Positions 27,010 to 38,384 of a DNA stretch of 64,000 nt are shown one piece after another. The notes beneath the pieces were generated by a model. That model saw only the letters and a program-made list of their open reading frames with translations, ran no database searches and was not told where the DNA came from. The DNA lies in contig NZ_CP097870.1 of the NCBI RefSeq assembly GCF_029223545.1, forward strand, positions 434,001 to 498,000. The letters are read 5' to 3'. Both the position numbers and the translations under genes were made by a program. This DNA is from Thauera sp. GDN1 (GTDB lineage: Bacteria; Pseudomonadota; Gammaproteobacteria; Burkholderiales; Rhodocyclaceae). The number at the start of each line of letters is the position of its first letter. Position 1 is the stretch's first letter.

Positions 27010-28284
27010 ATGCCCGAAAGCCAGCCGCTCGATGCCGAACAGATCGAGGCCTTCCTGATCGCGACCGGCATCGGTCTGCTGATCGGCCTCGAACGCGAAC
27101 GCGTGCCCTCGGCGCGCGCCGGCCTGCGCACCTTCGCCCTGGTCGGCATGTTCGGCGCCCTGGTGGCGATGCTGGGCCAGCAGCTCGCCAGCTTCGCGCC
27201 CTTCGTCGCCGGCCTGGTCATCGTCGCGCTGACCATCGTCGCCGCCTACCTGCGCCATCCCGACCCCTCGGATCCCGGCACCACCTCGGTGGCGGCGCTC
27301 GTCGTCTGCTACTGCCTCGGTGCGGCGACCTGGCTCGGCCACGCGCAACTGGCGGTGATGCTGGCGGTGGCGACCACGGTGCTGCTGTACTTCAAGGCCC
27401 AGCTGCGCGGCATGGCGAGCCGGCTCGGCGCGCGCGACTGGATCTCGATCCTGCAGTTCGGGGTGCTGTCGCTGGTGATCCTGCCCATCCTGCCCAACGA
27501 GGAGATGGGGCCCTACGGCGCGCTCAACCCGCACCAGGTGTGGTGGATGGTGGTGCTGATCGCAGGCGTCGGGCTCGCCGGCTATGCTGCGCTGCAGATC
27601 GCCGGTGTGCGCTACGGTGCGGCTTTCGTCGGCGTGTTCGGCGGCCTGGCCTCGAGCACCGCGACCACCATGCTGTACGCGCGCCAGGCGCGCGAATTCC
27701 CCGCCATGACCGCGATGGCGGCGCTGGTCATCGTCATCGCCAACCTGGTGATGGTGCTGCGCGTGGGGGTGATCGCCGTCCTGGTCGCGCCCGCGGTGGC
27801 AGTCACGCTGGCGCAGGTCGCCGCCCCGGCGATCGTGTTCGGCGTGCTGGCCGTGGTCTGGCACTGGCGGCGACTGCTGGAGCGCGCCGAGCCGGTGCTG
27901 CCGGCGACCTCCAACCCGACCGAACTCAAGACCGCGCTCGGTTTCGGCGCGCTCTACGCTGTCGTGCTGCTCGCCGCGGCGTGGCTGTCGGACTTCGCCG
28001 GCAGCCGCGGGCTGTACGTGCTGGCGCTGGTGTCGGGCCTCACCGACGTGGATGCGATCACGCTGTCCAGCCTGCGCCTGTTCGCCCTCGAGCGGCTGGA
28101 GATGGGGGTGACGGTGACTGCGATCGGCATCGCGATGCTCGCCAACCTGGGTTTCAAGCTCGGCATGGCGGCGGTGATCGGCGGCCGCGAGCTCGCCCTG
28201 AAGGCGGCGGTGGGCATGGGCGCGGTCGGGCTGGGCCTGGTCGCCGGAGTGCTGTGGATCGGGGCCCGCAACGGCGCCGGGTGA
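27010..28284 (+). CDS. MgtC/SapB-type membrane protein with DUF4010 domain
   Basis: 424 aa with ~11-12 membrane helices. The N-terminal third carries the MgtC/SapB signature (FLIATGIGLLIGLERER, GLRTFALVGMFGAL), followed by a DUF4010 region (FGGLASSTATTMLYARQAREFP, LVSGLTDVDAITLSSLRL). Function is unproven; MgtC relatives are linked to Mg2+ limitation and ATP homeostasis. Start uncertain: ATG at 27010 fits the family N-terminus, while ATG at 26959 adds 17 residues; neither has a good ribosome binding site. Divergent from the NIT-ANTAR gene. Confidence 0.82.
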   Translation: MPESQPLDAEQIEAFLIATGIGLLIGLERERVPSARAGLRTFALVGMFGALVAMLGQQLASFAPFVAGLVIVALTIVAAYLRHPDPSDPGTTSVAALVVCYCLGAATWLGHAQLAVMLAVATTVLLYFKAQLRGMASRLGARDWISILQFGVLSLVILPILPNEEMGPYGALNPHQVWWMVVLIAGVGLAGYAALQIAGVRYGAAFVGVFGGLASSTATTMLYARQAREFPAMTAMAALVIVIANLVMVLRVGVIAVLVAPAVAVTLAQVAAPAIVFGVLAVVWHWRRLLERAEPVLPATSNPTELKTALGFGALYAVVLLAAAWLSDFAGSRGLYVLALVSGLTDVDAITLSSLRLFALERLEMGVTVTAIGIAMLANLGFKLGMAAVIGGRELALKAAVGMGAVGLGLVAGVLWIGARNGAG

Positions 28285-28327
28285 GGGCAGGGGGGCGACG
28301 GCCCGCCGGCGGGCCGTCGCTGCGGAA

Positions 28328-28495
28328 TCAGCGTCCCGAGCAGTGACCGCCGGAGGCTGCCTGGCCGCTGCCGAGCGCGATCGGCGGCGGCTCGACGCGC
28401 ACGCCGCTGCTGCGCGCGGTGTCGAGCACCAGCAGGCCGAGGGCGACCAGCCAGAACAGCGCGAAGCCGACGCGGAAAGCCTTCTTGTTGTCCAT
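28328..28495 (-). CDS. Small single-span membrane protein next to the thiosulfate-type transporter
   Basis: 55 aa with a strong AGGAGG site before the ATG. One membrane helix at ~9-25 (VGFALFWLVALGLLVLD), then a short polar tail ending in GGHCSGR with a single cysteine. I do not recognise the family. It starts 10 bases after the YeeE/YedE gene on the same strand, so it is probably the third gene of the rhodanese-transporter operon and may be an accessory subunit. Confidence 0.65.
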   Translation of the reverse strand: MDNKKAFRVGFALFWLVALGLLVLDTARSSGVRVEPPPIALGSGQAASGGHCSGR

Positions 28496-28505
28496 GTCGT
28501 CCTCC

Positions 28506-29699
28506 TTAGGCGCCGACGCGGCGACGGATGCGCACGCCGACGATCGAGCCGGCGAAGGCGAGCGCGAACCACACCCAGCCATGCACGCTGGCCGAGGCGA
28601 TGCCGCCCAGGTAGGCACCGACGTTGCAGCCGAAGGCCATGCGCGCGCTGTAGCCCATCACCAGGCCGGCGATCGCGGCGGCGGCGAGGCGCTTGCCCGA
28701 GGGCAGGCTGAAGTCGGCCGCGCCGTTCCAGCGCGAGGCGGCGATGGCGCCGTAGATCAGGCCGATGTTGGTCACCGAGGTGACGTCGGCGAGGATCGGA
28801 TCGACCAGACGCTGCGCGTGCGGTGCCACGCCCCAGAAGGCGTCGCCCGACAGGTCCCAGCCGAGCGCGCTCACCGCCTTCGCACCCCACACCCCCATGC
28901 CATAGACGATGCCCCAGGGCTGGCCGGCGACGACCAGATGCAGCAGGTAGAGCACCGCCAGCAGCAGTGCGCCCAGCCACCAGCGCCGCGCCCAGCGCGT
29001 CGCCTTGCCGGCGGCTGCGGTGGTGACGAAGCTCGCGGTGCCGGCGCGCACCAGCTGCTGCGCGACCGCCTGCGGTGAAGTCGGTGCGGCGTCATCCTGC
29101 GCCGTAGCGGCCCGTGCGTTGCGCGCGGCGCGTCCGGCCAGCCAGGCGACCAGGCCGCAGCCGGCCACGGTGATGGCGAGCGCGGTGGGCCAGCCGAAGG
29201 CGAGCAGATCGACCGCCGGCAGGCCGCCGGCGGCGATCCACGCCGGCTGGTGCGAGGCGCCGAGGAAGCTGCCGAAGGCGAAGGTCGGCAGCACCACGAA
29301 GGACAGCGGCGAGCCGGCGCCCGCCTTGTACAGCGTGCCCGAGCCGCAGCCGTCGGCGAGCTGCATCGCGGCGCCGAACAGGAAGGCGCCGAGCACCAGG
29401 CTGATGGTCAGCGGCGCCACCGCGCCGACGAGCTCCCCGCCGCTGCCGGCGATCAGCGGCAGCGTGAGCGCCGCAGCGAGCACCATCAGCAGCATCTGCG
29501 CCCACAGGCCCTGCGGGTCGCGGCGCTCGATGAAGTCGCGCCAGCCGGTGGTGAAGCCGAAGCGTGCGCCCTGCAGCACCACGCCGAAGCCGATGCCCAG
29601 CAGCGCGAGCAGGCCCTGGCGCAGGCCGGCGGCGAGCGTCACCGCGAGCACGCCGGCGAGGCCGCCGGTGATCAGGAAGGTTCGATTGAGCCAGCGCAT
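28506..29699 (-). CDS. YeeE/YedE (TsuA-like) sulfur-compound transporter
   Basis: 397 aa with ~10 membrane helices. It contains the conserved cysteine motifs of the family: DGCGSGTLYKAG in the first half and MAFGCNVGAYLGG near the C-terminus, which in TsuA form the thiosulfate pathway. The internal duplication around a hydrophilic linker (~190-215) is as expected. A periplasmic rhodanese gene lies 15 bases upstream in the same operon, supporting thiosulfate or related sulfane-sulfur uptake. Confidence 0.9.
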   Translation of the reverse strand: MRWLNRTFLITGGLAGVLAVTLAAGLRQGLLALLGIGFGVVLQGARFGFTTGWRDFIERRDPQGLWAQMLLMVLAAALTLPLIAGSGGELVGAVAPLTISLVLGAFLFGAAMQLADGCGSGTLYKAGAGSPLSFVVLPTFAFGSFLGASHQPAWIAAGGLPAVDLLAFGWPTALAITVAGCGLVAWLAGRAARNARAATAQDDAAPTSPQAVAQQLVRAGTASFVTTAAAGKATRWARRWWLGALLLAVLYLLHLVVAGQPWGIVYGMGVWGAKAVSALGWDLSGDAFWGVAPHAQRLVDPILADVTSVTNIGLIYGAIAASRWNGAADFSLPSGKRLAAAAIAGLVMGYSARMAFGCNVGAYLGGIASASVHGWVWFALAFAGSIVGVRIRRRVGA

Positions 29700-29714
29700 C
29701 GATGGGCCTCCGTC

Positions 29715-30707
29715 TTACTTGTCGAAGGCGCGCTTGACGTCCTGCACCAGCGCGGTGACGCGCGAGGGCTGGTTCTCCATCGGGCGCTCGGACTGGCTCC
29801 ACTCGACGACCGAGGCCGGGTACAGCTTGACCGCCTTGTTGCCGGCGATCTCGGACATCACGAACCAGTTGGTCGCCGCCCAGTGGCCGGTGTTGCAGAA
29901 GGACACCGCGGGCGCCTTGTCGGCGCCGGACAGCGCGACCAGCGCCTTCAGCTCGCTCGCCGGCTTCAGCGTGGTGCCGTCCTTGGGGAAGAACTGCGCG
30001 TTGTCGAAGGACTTCGCGCCCGGCAGCGTGCCATAGCGCGCGGCAGCGTCGGTGCGCGCCTCGCCGGCGAAGAACTTCGGCGGACGGGCGTCCACGAGCA
30101 GCGGCGCCTTGCCGGCCTCGAGCGCGGCGGCGAGCTCCTCGCCGCTGACGATCTGCTCCTGGTCGTAGCGGTAGGCGAACTGGCTGGCGGCGACCTGCGG
30201 CGTCGTGGTCTCCAGCGCGCCACCGGCGCTCTTCCAGGCCTTGGTGCCGCCGTCGAGGATGGACAGGCGGGTGAGGCCGCCGACCTTCAGCGTCCAGTAC
30301 ACGCGGGCGGCGGCGCCGAAGTCGGTGTGGTCGGTGCCGGCATGGACCACGACCACGTGGCTGTCGCGGTCGACGCCGGCGGCCTGCAGCAGCGCGCTCA
30401 GCGCGGCTTCGGAAGGCAGCTGGCCGGGGTTTTCCTTCGGGCCGCGGTACTTGCCGTAAGGGGTGTTGACCGCGCCCGGGATGTGGCCGGTGGCATAGTC
30501 CTTGTCGGCGCGGATGTCGAGCACGCGCACGCCGGGCTGGCCGATCAGGGCCTTGAGTTCGGCGGCCTGCAGCAGCGGCGCAGGCGCGACGGACAGGGCC
30601 TGGGCGCTGGCGGGCGTCGTGGTGTTGGCGAAGGCCGGGGCGGCGAGGCCGAGGCCGCCGGCGGTCAGGGCGATGACGAGGGGCAGGGGGGCGAGTCGCT
30701 TGAACAT
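29715..30707 (-). CDS. Periplasmic tandem-rhodanese sulfurtransferase
   Basis: 330 aa with a signal peptide (cleavage ~APAFA-NT, 27). Two rhodanese domains: residues ~50-160 (VRVLDIRADKDYATGHIPGAVNTPYG), whose active-site position has no cysteine (VVVVHAGTDHTDFG), and ~190-310 with an active-site loop FCNTGHWAATNW carrying the catalytic cysteine. Thiosulfate:acceptor sulfurtransfer in the periplasm is the family activity. First gene of an operon with a YeeE/YedE transporter, so it may hand sulfane sulfur to that transporter or process its substrate. Confidence 0.88.
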   Translation of the reverse strand: MFKRLAPLPLVIALTAGGLGLAAPAFANTTTPASAQALSVAPAPLLQAAELKALIGQPGVRVLDIRADKDYATGHIPGAVNTPYGKYRGPKENPGQLPSEAALSALLQAAGVDRDSHVVVVHAGTDHTDFGAAARVYWTLKVGGLTRLSILDGGTKAWKSAGGALETTTPQVAASQFAYRYDQEQIVSGEELAAALEAGKAPLLVDARPPKFFAGEARTDAAARYGTLPGAKSFDNAQFFPKDGTTLKPASELKALVALSGADKAPAVSFCNTGHWAATNWFVMSEIAGNKAVKLYPASVVEWSQSERPMENQPSRVTALVQDVKRAFDK

Positions 30708-30948
30708 GGTCGGTTCTTCCTTCGAGTTCGCTGGTCGGGGCAGGGCGCCGGGTCGATGCCGCGGGCCTTGTAATGGTGCGACGCAGAATACGGGAAAACT
30801 GAAATACTCTGAAGGTCTGTCGGATCACTTGCTTATAACGAATCGAAATTTGTCCCGCGGTGATCGGCGGCGATTGAACTCCGTCCGCCGCCGGCAATCC
30901 GAACGGCAAGGAACGACATCTTTCAGCCGCCTAAGCGGCGCCCCGCGC

Positions 30949-31749
30949 GTGAACACCTTCAAGACCGTCCCGCTCGCGATCCGCGGCCTCGCCACCCTGT
31001 TGCTGCTGTCGGTGGGTCTGAGCCTGGCCAACGACCCCCGTCCGCCCGCCGCCACCGGGGAGGGCGGCTGGCGCAGCGCGGCACGCCACTCCGCCGGCAT
31101 CGCGCCCGACCCGACGGCGCTGGCCGACACCGCGATCGTGCAGGTCTATGCGGCGGCGACCTACGGCTGGCGCGGCTACTTCGCGGTGCACCCGTGGATC
31201 ATCTACAAGCGCGCCGGCGACACCGCCTACACCCGCTACGACGTGATCGGCTGGGGACGCGGCACGGTGGTGCGGCGCAACTACGCGCTGCCTGACGGGC
31301 TGTGGTTCGGCGCGATGCCGCGGGTGCTGGTCGATCATCGCGGCGCGGGCGTGGAGGCGATGATCGAGGACATCGAGGCGGCGATCGCGAGCTACCCTCA
31401 TGCCGACGAGTACCGCAGCTATCCGGGCCCGAACAGCAACACCTTCCTCGCCCACATCGGCCGCGAGGTGCCGGCGCTGCGGCTCGATCTGCCGGCCAAC
31501 GCGATCGGCAAGGATTACCGGCCGGTGACGCGGCCGCTCGGCGTTTCGCCGTCGGGTTCGGGCCTGCAGTTCTCGCTGCTCGGCCTGCTGGGGCTGAGCG
31601 TCGGCGTGCAGGAGGGCATCGAGTTGAACCTGCTCGGCCTCAACTTCGGCCTCGACCTGAACAGCCCCGGCCTGCGCCTGCCGGCGATCGGACGTATCGG
31701 GCTGGACGATGCGGTGGTGTCGCACCGTGGCGCGGCAAGCGGCCCGTGA
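30949..31749 (+). CDS. DUF3750 family protein
   Basis: 266 aa from a GTG; the open frame runs further upstream, but that part is antisense to the rhodanese gene and its promoter. An N-terminal hydrophobic segment (LATLLLLSVGLSLA) is a signal peptide or anchor. The core has AATYGWRGYFAVHPWIIYK, YDVIGWGRGTVVRRNYALPDGLWFG and YPGPNSNTFLAHIGREVPAL, as in DUF3750. The PNSNTF motif with conserved Tyr, His and Asn suggests an enzyme, but no activity is known. The last ~70 residues are rich in leucine/glycine repeats. No strong ribosome binding site, so the start is tentative. Confidence 0.75.
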   Translation: MNTFKTVPLAIRGLATLLLLSVGLSLANDPRPPAATGEGGWRSAARHSAGIAPDPTALADTAIVQVYAAATYGWRGYFAVHPWIIYKRAGDTAYTRYDVIGWGRGTVVRRNYALPDGLWFGAMPRVLVDHRGAGVEAMIEDIEAAIASYPHADEYRSYPGPNSNTFLAHIGREVPALRLDLPANAIGKDYRPVTRPLGVSPSGSGLQFSLLGLLGLSVGVQEGIELNLLGLNFGLDLNSPGLRLPAIGRIGLDDAVVSHRGAASGP

Positions 31750-31833
31750 GTGTCTCGATCAGCTGGCGTCGGTATGGTGCCGATCCCGGAAGCGCCGTTT
31801 CGGGACGAGGCCGATGCCGGCGAGCGCGTCGGC

Positions 31834-32736
31834 CTAGCTCCGCTCGCCCTTCGCCGCCAGGTAGATCCCCGCCAGCAGCAGGCTGAATCCCACGAATTGC
31901 AGCGGCGCGAAGCCTTCGCCGAAGATGATGAAGGCCATCAGCGCGCTGCCCACCGGTTCGCCGAGCGTGACCACCGCGACGAAGGTGGCCGAGACGTAGC
32001 GCAGCGACCAGTTGTAGGCGGTGTGGCCGAGCAGCTGCGGGCCGAGCGCCATCGCCAGCAGCACCAGCCAGGCGGTGTTCGACAGGGCGAAGAGCTCCAC
32101 CCCGCCCGCGCCGCTGGCCGCGAACAGGAACAGCGCCGCCGCGCCGTAGGCCAGCCAGATGTAGGCCGGCAGCCCCAGTCCGGCGCGCAGCCGGCGGCCG
32201 ATCAGCAGGTAGGCGGAGAAGCACCAGCTGCCGATGAGCGCGAGCAGGTTGCCGAACATGGGGTCGCTGCCCGCGCCGGCGGTCTGGCTGTCGCTCCAGA
32301 AGATGAACAGGCTGCCGGCGAAGGACAGTGCGATGCCGCCGATCATCATCTTCGTCGGCGTCTCGCGAAAGATCAGGAAGGAGGCCAGGCCGATCCACAG
32401 CGGGTTGGTGGTGACGAGCGCGGTGCTGGAGGCCACCGAGGTGTATTCGAGCGAGCTGATCCAGGTGGCGAAGTGCAGGGCGAGCAGGAAGCCGGCGGCG
32501 AGCGCCATGCCGATCTGCCTGGGGGTCAGGCGGGCGAGTTCGTGGCGCGATTGCAGGAGGGCGACCGGGGTGACGATCAGCGCCGCCAGGCCCAGGCGCC
32601 AGGTGGCCACCGCGAGCGAATTGACGCCCTCGGCCTGGGCGAGGCGGGCGAAGATGGCGCTGAAGGAGATTGCGACGAGGCCGATGCCGAGGACGACGAA
32701 GGGGAGCCAGCGGGCGGGTTGGGCGGTGTGGGGCAT
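31834..32736 (-). CDS. EamA/DMT-family exporter
   Basis: 300 aa with ten predicted membrane helices in two repeated EamA halves. Typical features are AISFSAIFARLAQAEGVNSLAVATWRLGLAALI in the first half and LLGHTAYNWSLRYVSATFVAVVTLGEPVGSALMAFIIFGE in the second. These proteins usually export metabolites or amino acids; the substrate is not predictable. No operon partner: a 342-base non-coding gap with a palindromic element lies on its promoter side. Confidence 0.88.
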   Translation of the reverse strand: MPHTAQPARWLPFVVLGIGLVAISFSAIFARLAQAEGVNSLAVATWRLGLAALIVTPVALLQSRHELARLTPRQIGMALAAGFLLALHFATWISSLEYTSVASSTALVTTNPLWIGLASFLIFRETPTKMMIGGIALSFAGSLFIFWSDSQTAGAGSDPMFGNLLALIGSWCFSAYLLIGRRLRAGLGLPAYIWLAYGAAALFLFAASGAGGVELFALSNTAWLVLLAMALGPQLLGHTAYNWSLRYVSATFVAVVTLGEPVGSALMAFIIFGEGFAPLQFVGFSLLLAGIYLAAKGERS

Positions 32737-32850
32737 CGAGTAACGCGGGATGGATGGGGGAGGAGCGCTTATTGCGATCTCGTCGGGTAGTCGGGTGGGT
32801 TGCTTCGACCCGTCATGAGGCGCCTTCGAACGTGTGCGCGGCTACGGTTC

Positions 32851-33038
32851 GGCCGGGCGGCGGGGCGGGTGGCGCCGCCTGCATTCGCGGCCTGCGGCTG
32901 CCCTCGGCGAAAGACGGCGCGGGGGCGGCGACGCAAACTCGGCGCTGCGCGCCTCGGACATGCGTCGCCTTGTTTCCCCCGCGCCGCCTTTCGCCTCGGC
33001 GCTCATGAAGTTGGCACCACCCGCCCCGCCGCCCGGCC
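32851..33038. repeat. 188-bp long palindromic element with 26-bp terminal inverted repeats
   Basis: The ends 32851-32876 and 33013-33038 are inverted copies matching at 25 of 26 bases. Inside, a second pair of arms (around GGCGAAAG-N-CGGCGCGGGGG and its complement, ~32900-32921 and ~32968-32991) and a central stem (GGCGACGCA/TGCGTCGCC) continue the symmetry, so the whole unit could fold as one long cruciform. It fills most of the 342-base gene-free gap 32737-33078. No open frame and no flanking duplication were seen. Probably a dispersed betaproteobacterial palindromic repeat; copy number cannot be judged from one window. Confidence 0.75.
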
Positions 33039-33078
33039 TTGGGCAGGGGGTGTTTTGACGGCTGTGTCTTGTCGGTGT

Positions 33079-33791
<713 letters not shown>

Positions 33792-33795
<4 letters not shown>

Positions 33796-34621
33796 GCCGC
33801 GGCCCCTCCCGTCACTTCCTCTTCCTCGTCCTCGCCCAGGTAGGCCTTGATCACCTGCGGGTCGTGCTTGACCTGTGCCGGCGTGCCCTCGGCGATCTTG
33901 CGCCCGTAGCTGATCACGCCGATGTGGTCGGATACGTTCATCACCACGCTCATGTCGTGCTCGATCAGCAGGATGGCGATGCCCAGCTCGCCGCACAGGT
34001 AGAGCAGCAGCTCGTTCAATTCCGCCGATTCGCGCGGGTTGAGGCCGGCGGCCGGCTCGTCCAGGCACAGCAGCACCGGATCGACGCACAGCGCGCGCGC
34101 GATCTCGATGCGGCGCTGGATGCCGTAGGGCAGGTCGCCGGCGGCGTGGTCGGCGAGGTGGGTGAGCTTGAGGCGCGCTAGCCACATCGCCGCGCGTTCG
34201 ATGGCCTGGCGTTCCGCCTTGCGGTAGCCGGGCAGCTTGAAGATCCCGGCGATGGAGAACTGCGAGGCGCGCTGCAGCACGTTGTGCTGGGCGACGATCA
34301 GGTTCTCCAGCACCGTCATCTTCGGGAACAGGCGGATGTTCTGGAAGGTGCGCACCACCTGGGCGTCGCGTGCGACGCGGTGGCTGGGCAGCGCTTCCAG
34401 GCGCATCTCGCCGCGGCTCGGATGGGCCAGGCGCAGGGTGCCGGTGGTGGGCTTGTAAAAGCCGGTCAGGCAGTTGAACAGCGTGGTCTTGCCCGCGCCG
34501 TTGGGGCCGATGATGCCGGTGATCCTGCCGGCCGGCACCTCCAGCGAGAGGTCGTCGATCGCGGTGAGGCCGCCGAAGCGCATGGTCAGCTTGCGCACCG
34601 ACAGCAGGGTGGCGGGTGCAT

Positions 34622-34625
<4 letters not shown>
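33792..34625 (-). CDS. livG: Branched-chain amino-acid ABC transporter ATPase LivG
   Basis: 277 aa ABC ATPase with Walker [24 protein letters not shown] and [19 protein letters not shown], characteristic of LivG. The signature region is unusual-looking but normal for the family ([15 protein letters not shown]); Walker B is [13 protein letters not shown] and the H-loop [10 protein letters not shown]. An acidic EDEEEE run sits near the C-terminus. ATGA overlaps with both neighbours indicate tight translational coupling. Confidence 0.93.
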
Positions 34626-36867
<2,242 letters not shown>

Positions 36868-36917
36868 GATGTCTCCTGCTGTGGCGGTGCGGACGGCGCG
36901 GACCCCGCGCGGGGCCG

Positions 36918-37038
36918 CGCCCTGTAGGAGCGGCGGAAGCCGCGGATGAGGGAGCGAGTGAGCGCGGGCACCGTGGGAGCGGGCTTGCCCGCGAAAGCGG
37001 AGCTTGAAGGCCTGCTTCGCAGGCAAGCCCGCTCCCAC
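36918..37038. repeat. REP-like repeats between livK and livH
   Basis: Arms GTGGGAGCGGGCTTGCC (36973-36989) and its exact complement (37022-37038) frame a 32-base loop region that itself can pair (GCCTGC/GCAGGC). A second, different repeat of the type TAGGAGCGGCGGAAGCCGCGGA lies at ~36924-36947. Both resemble REP sequences common in gammaproteobacteria. Placed between the binding-protein gene and the permease genes, such hairpins often stabilise upstream mRNA so that binding protein is made in excess; that role here is inferred. Confidence 0.75.
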
Positions 37039-37106
37039 GATGACCGCCCACGGTGCGGCGCCCGCCCTCTGTTCAGGGCCGTCGTGGGCGCCGCGGAGCC
37101 GGAGGC

Positions 37107-38201
37107 TTACTTCGCGTAGTCGTACTTGCCGCCCTGCCAGCGATAGACCACGAAGCCGGGCGCCTTCTGGTCGCCCTTGGCGTCGAAGGCGAGCTCGCCG
37201 ATCACGGTCTTGAAGCTGCCGCCGCGCATCGCCTTCTCGAGGTCGGCGTACTTGGTGCTCTTGGCCGCGGTGGCGGCCTGCTCGAAGAGCTGCATCGCGG
37301 CGTAGGCGTAGAGCACGTAGCCTTCCGGCTCGGTCTTGGCGGCGCGGAACTTCTCCACCACCGGCGCGGCGTCCGGGTTCTTGCGCGGGTCGGGCGAGAA
37401 CGTGAACATCACGTTGTCCGCGGCCGGGCCGGCAGCGGTGACGAGCTCGGAGTTGGTCATCGTGTCGCCGCCCATGACCGTGAGCTGCAGGCCGGCGGCC
37501 TGGGCCTGGCGCAGGATCAGCGCGACCTCGGTGTGGTAGCCGCCGTAGGCCATGACCTCGACGCCGGCCTGCTTGAGCTTGGTGACGATGCCCGAGTAGT
37601 CCTTCTCGCCGGCGGTGATCGACTCGCGCAGCGCGGGTTTGGCGCCCTTGGCTTCCATCGCCTTGGCGATCTCGTCGGCCAGACCCTTGCCGTAGGCGCT
37701 CTTGTCGTCGACCACGGCGACCTTCTTGCCCTTGAAGTTGTCGGCGATGTAGTTGCCCGCCACCAGGCCCTGCTGGTCGTCCCGACCCATGATGCGGAAG
37801 ATGTTCTTCAGGCCGCGCTCGGTGACCTGCGGGTTGGTGGACACGGTGGCCATCGGGATGTCGGATTCGACATAGACCTCGGAGGCCGGGATGGTCGAGC
37901 TCGAGCACCAGTGGCCGTGCATGAACACGATGCCCTTGTTGACCATGGTGTTGGCGACCGACACCGCCTGCTTCGGGTCGCAGGCGTCGTCGCCGACTTC
38001 GAGCTTGAGCTTCTCGCCGAGCACGCCGCCGCGGGCGTTGATGTCGGCGATCGCCATCTCCGCGCCCTTGCGGATCTGGTCGCCTGCCGAGGCGTACTGG
38101 CCGGTCATCGGGCCGGCGATGGCGACCGACAGGTCGGCCAGGGCCGAAGTGGAAAGGCCGCCGAGGGCGAGGACGGCGGTGGCGAGCAGGGTTTTTTTCA
38201 T
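37107..38201 (-). CDS. livK: Branched-chain amino-acid ABC transporter periplasmic binding protein
   Basis: 364 aa with a signal peptide (cleavage STSALA-DL, ~23). Type I periplasmic binding fold: VAIAGPMTGQYASAGDQIRKGAEMAIADINARGG, a disulfide-type cysteine pair (GDDACDP and GHWCSSST), and AYGKGLADEI. GHWCSSSTIPASEVY is the ligand-loop region of Liv proteins. First gene of the livKHMGF operon, with GAAGGAGACG before the ATG. Ligand class (Leu/Ile/Val or another amide) is inferred from the family. Confidence 0.93.
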   Translation of the reverse strand: MKKTLLATAVLALGGLSTSALADLSVAIAGPMTGQYASAGDQIRKGAEMAIADINARGGVLGEKLKLEVGDDACDPKQAVSVANTMVNKGIVFMHGHWCSSSTIPASEVYVESDIPMATVSTNPQVTERGLKNIFRIMGRDDQQGLVAGNYIADNFKGKKVAVVDDKSAYGKGLADEIAKAMEAKGAKPALRESITAGEKDYSGIVTKLKQAGVEVMAYGGYHTEVALILRQAQAAGLQLTVMGGDTMTNSELVTAAGPAADNVMFTFSPDPRKNPDAAPVVEKFRAAKTEPEGYVLYAYAAMQLFEQAATAAKSTKYADLEKAMRGGSFKTVIGELAFDAKGDQKAPGFVVYRWQGGKYDYAK

Positions 38202-38384
38202 GAAACGTCTCCTTCGTGGCTGTGGTTTTGTGCCTTGGACGGGGCCGATGGCGCCATACGGGGCCGTCAGCGCCCGGCAAAGGTAAGCGAATTTTTCAGT
38301 CTTGCCATCCGTGATGCCCCTAGCTGGGTGATTCCGGTCCGGATCGGGGCGCCTCCGGGCCGGCATGGTGGTGTTGCGTCGCGA

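Noticed and set aside
32737-33078. Coding sequence in the gap between the EamA gene and livF
   Set aside because: Only short frames overlap the palindromic element; none has a ribosome binding site or recognisable protein.
36868-37106. N-terminal extension of LivH through the repeat region
   Set aside because: The open frame crosses a REP-type repeat and gives a non-family sequence. The GTG at 36867 has a good ribosome binding site and begins exactly at the LivH family N-terminus.
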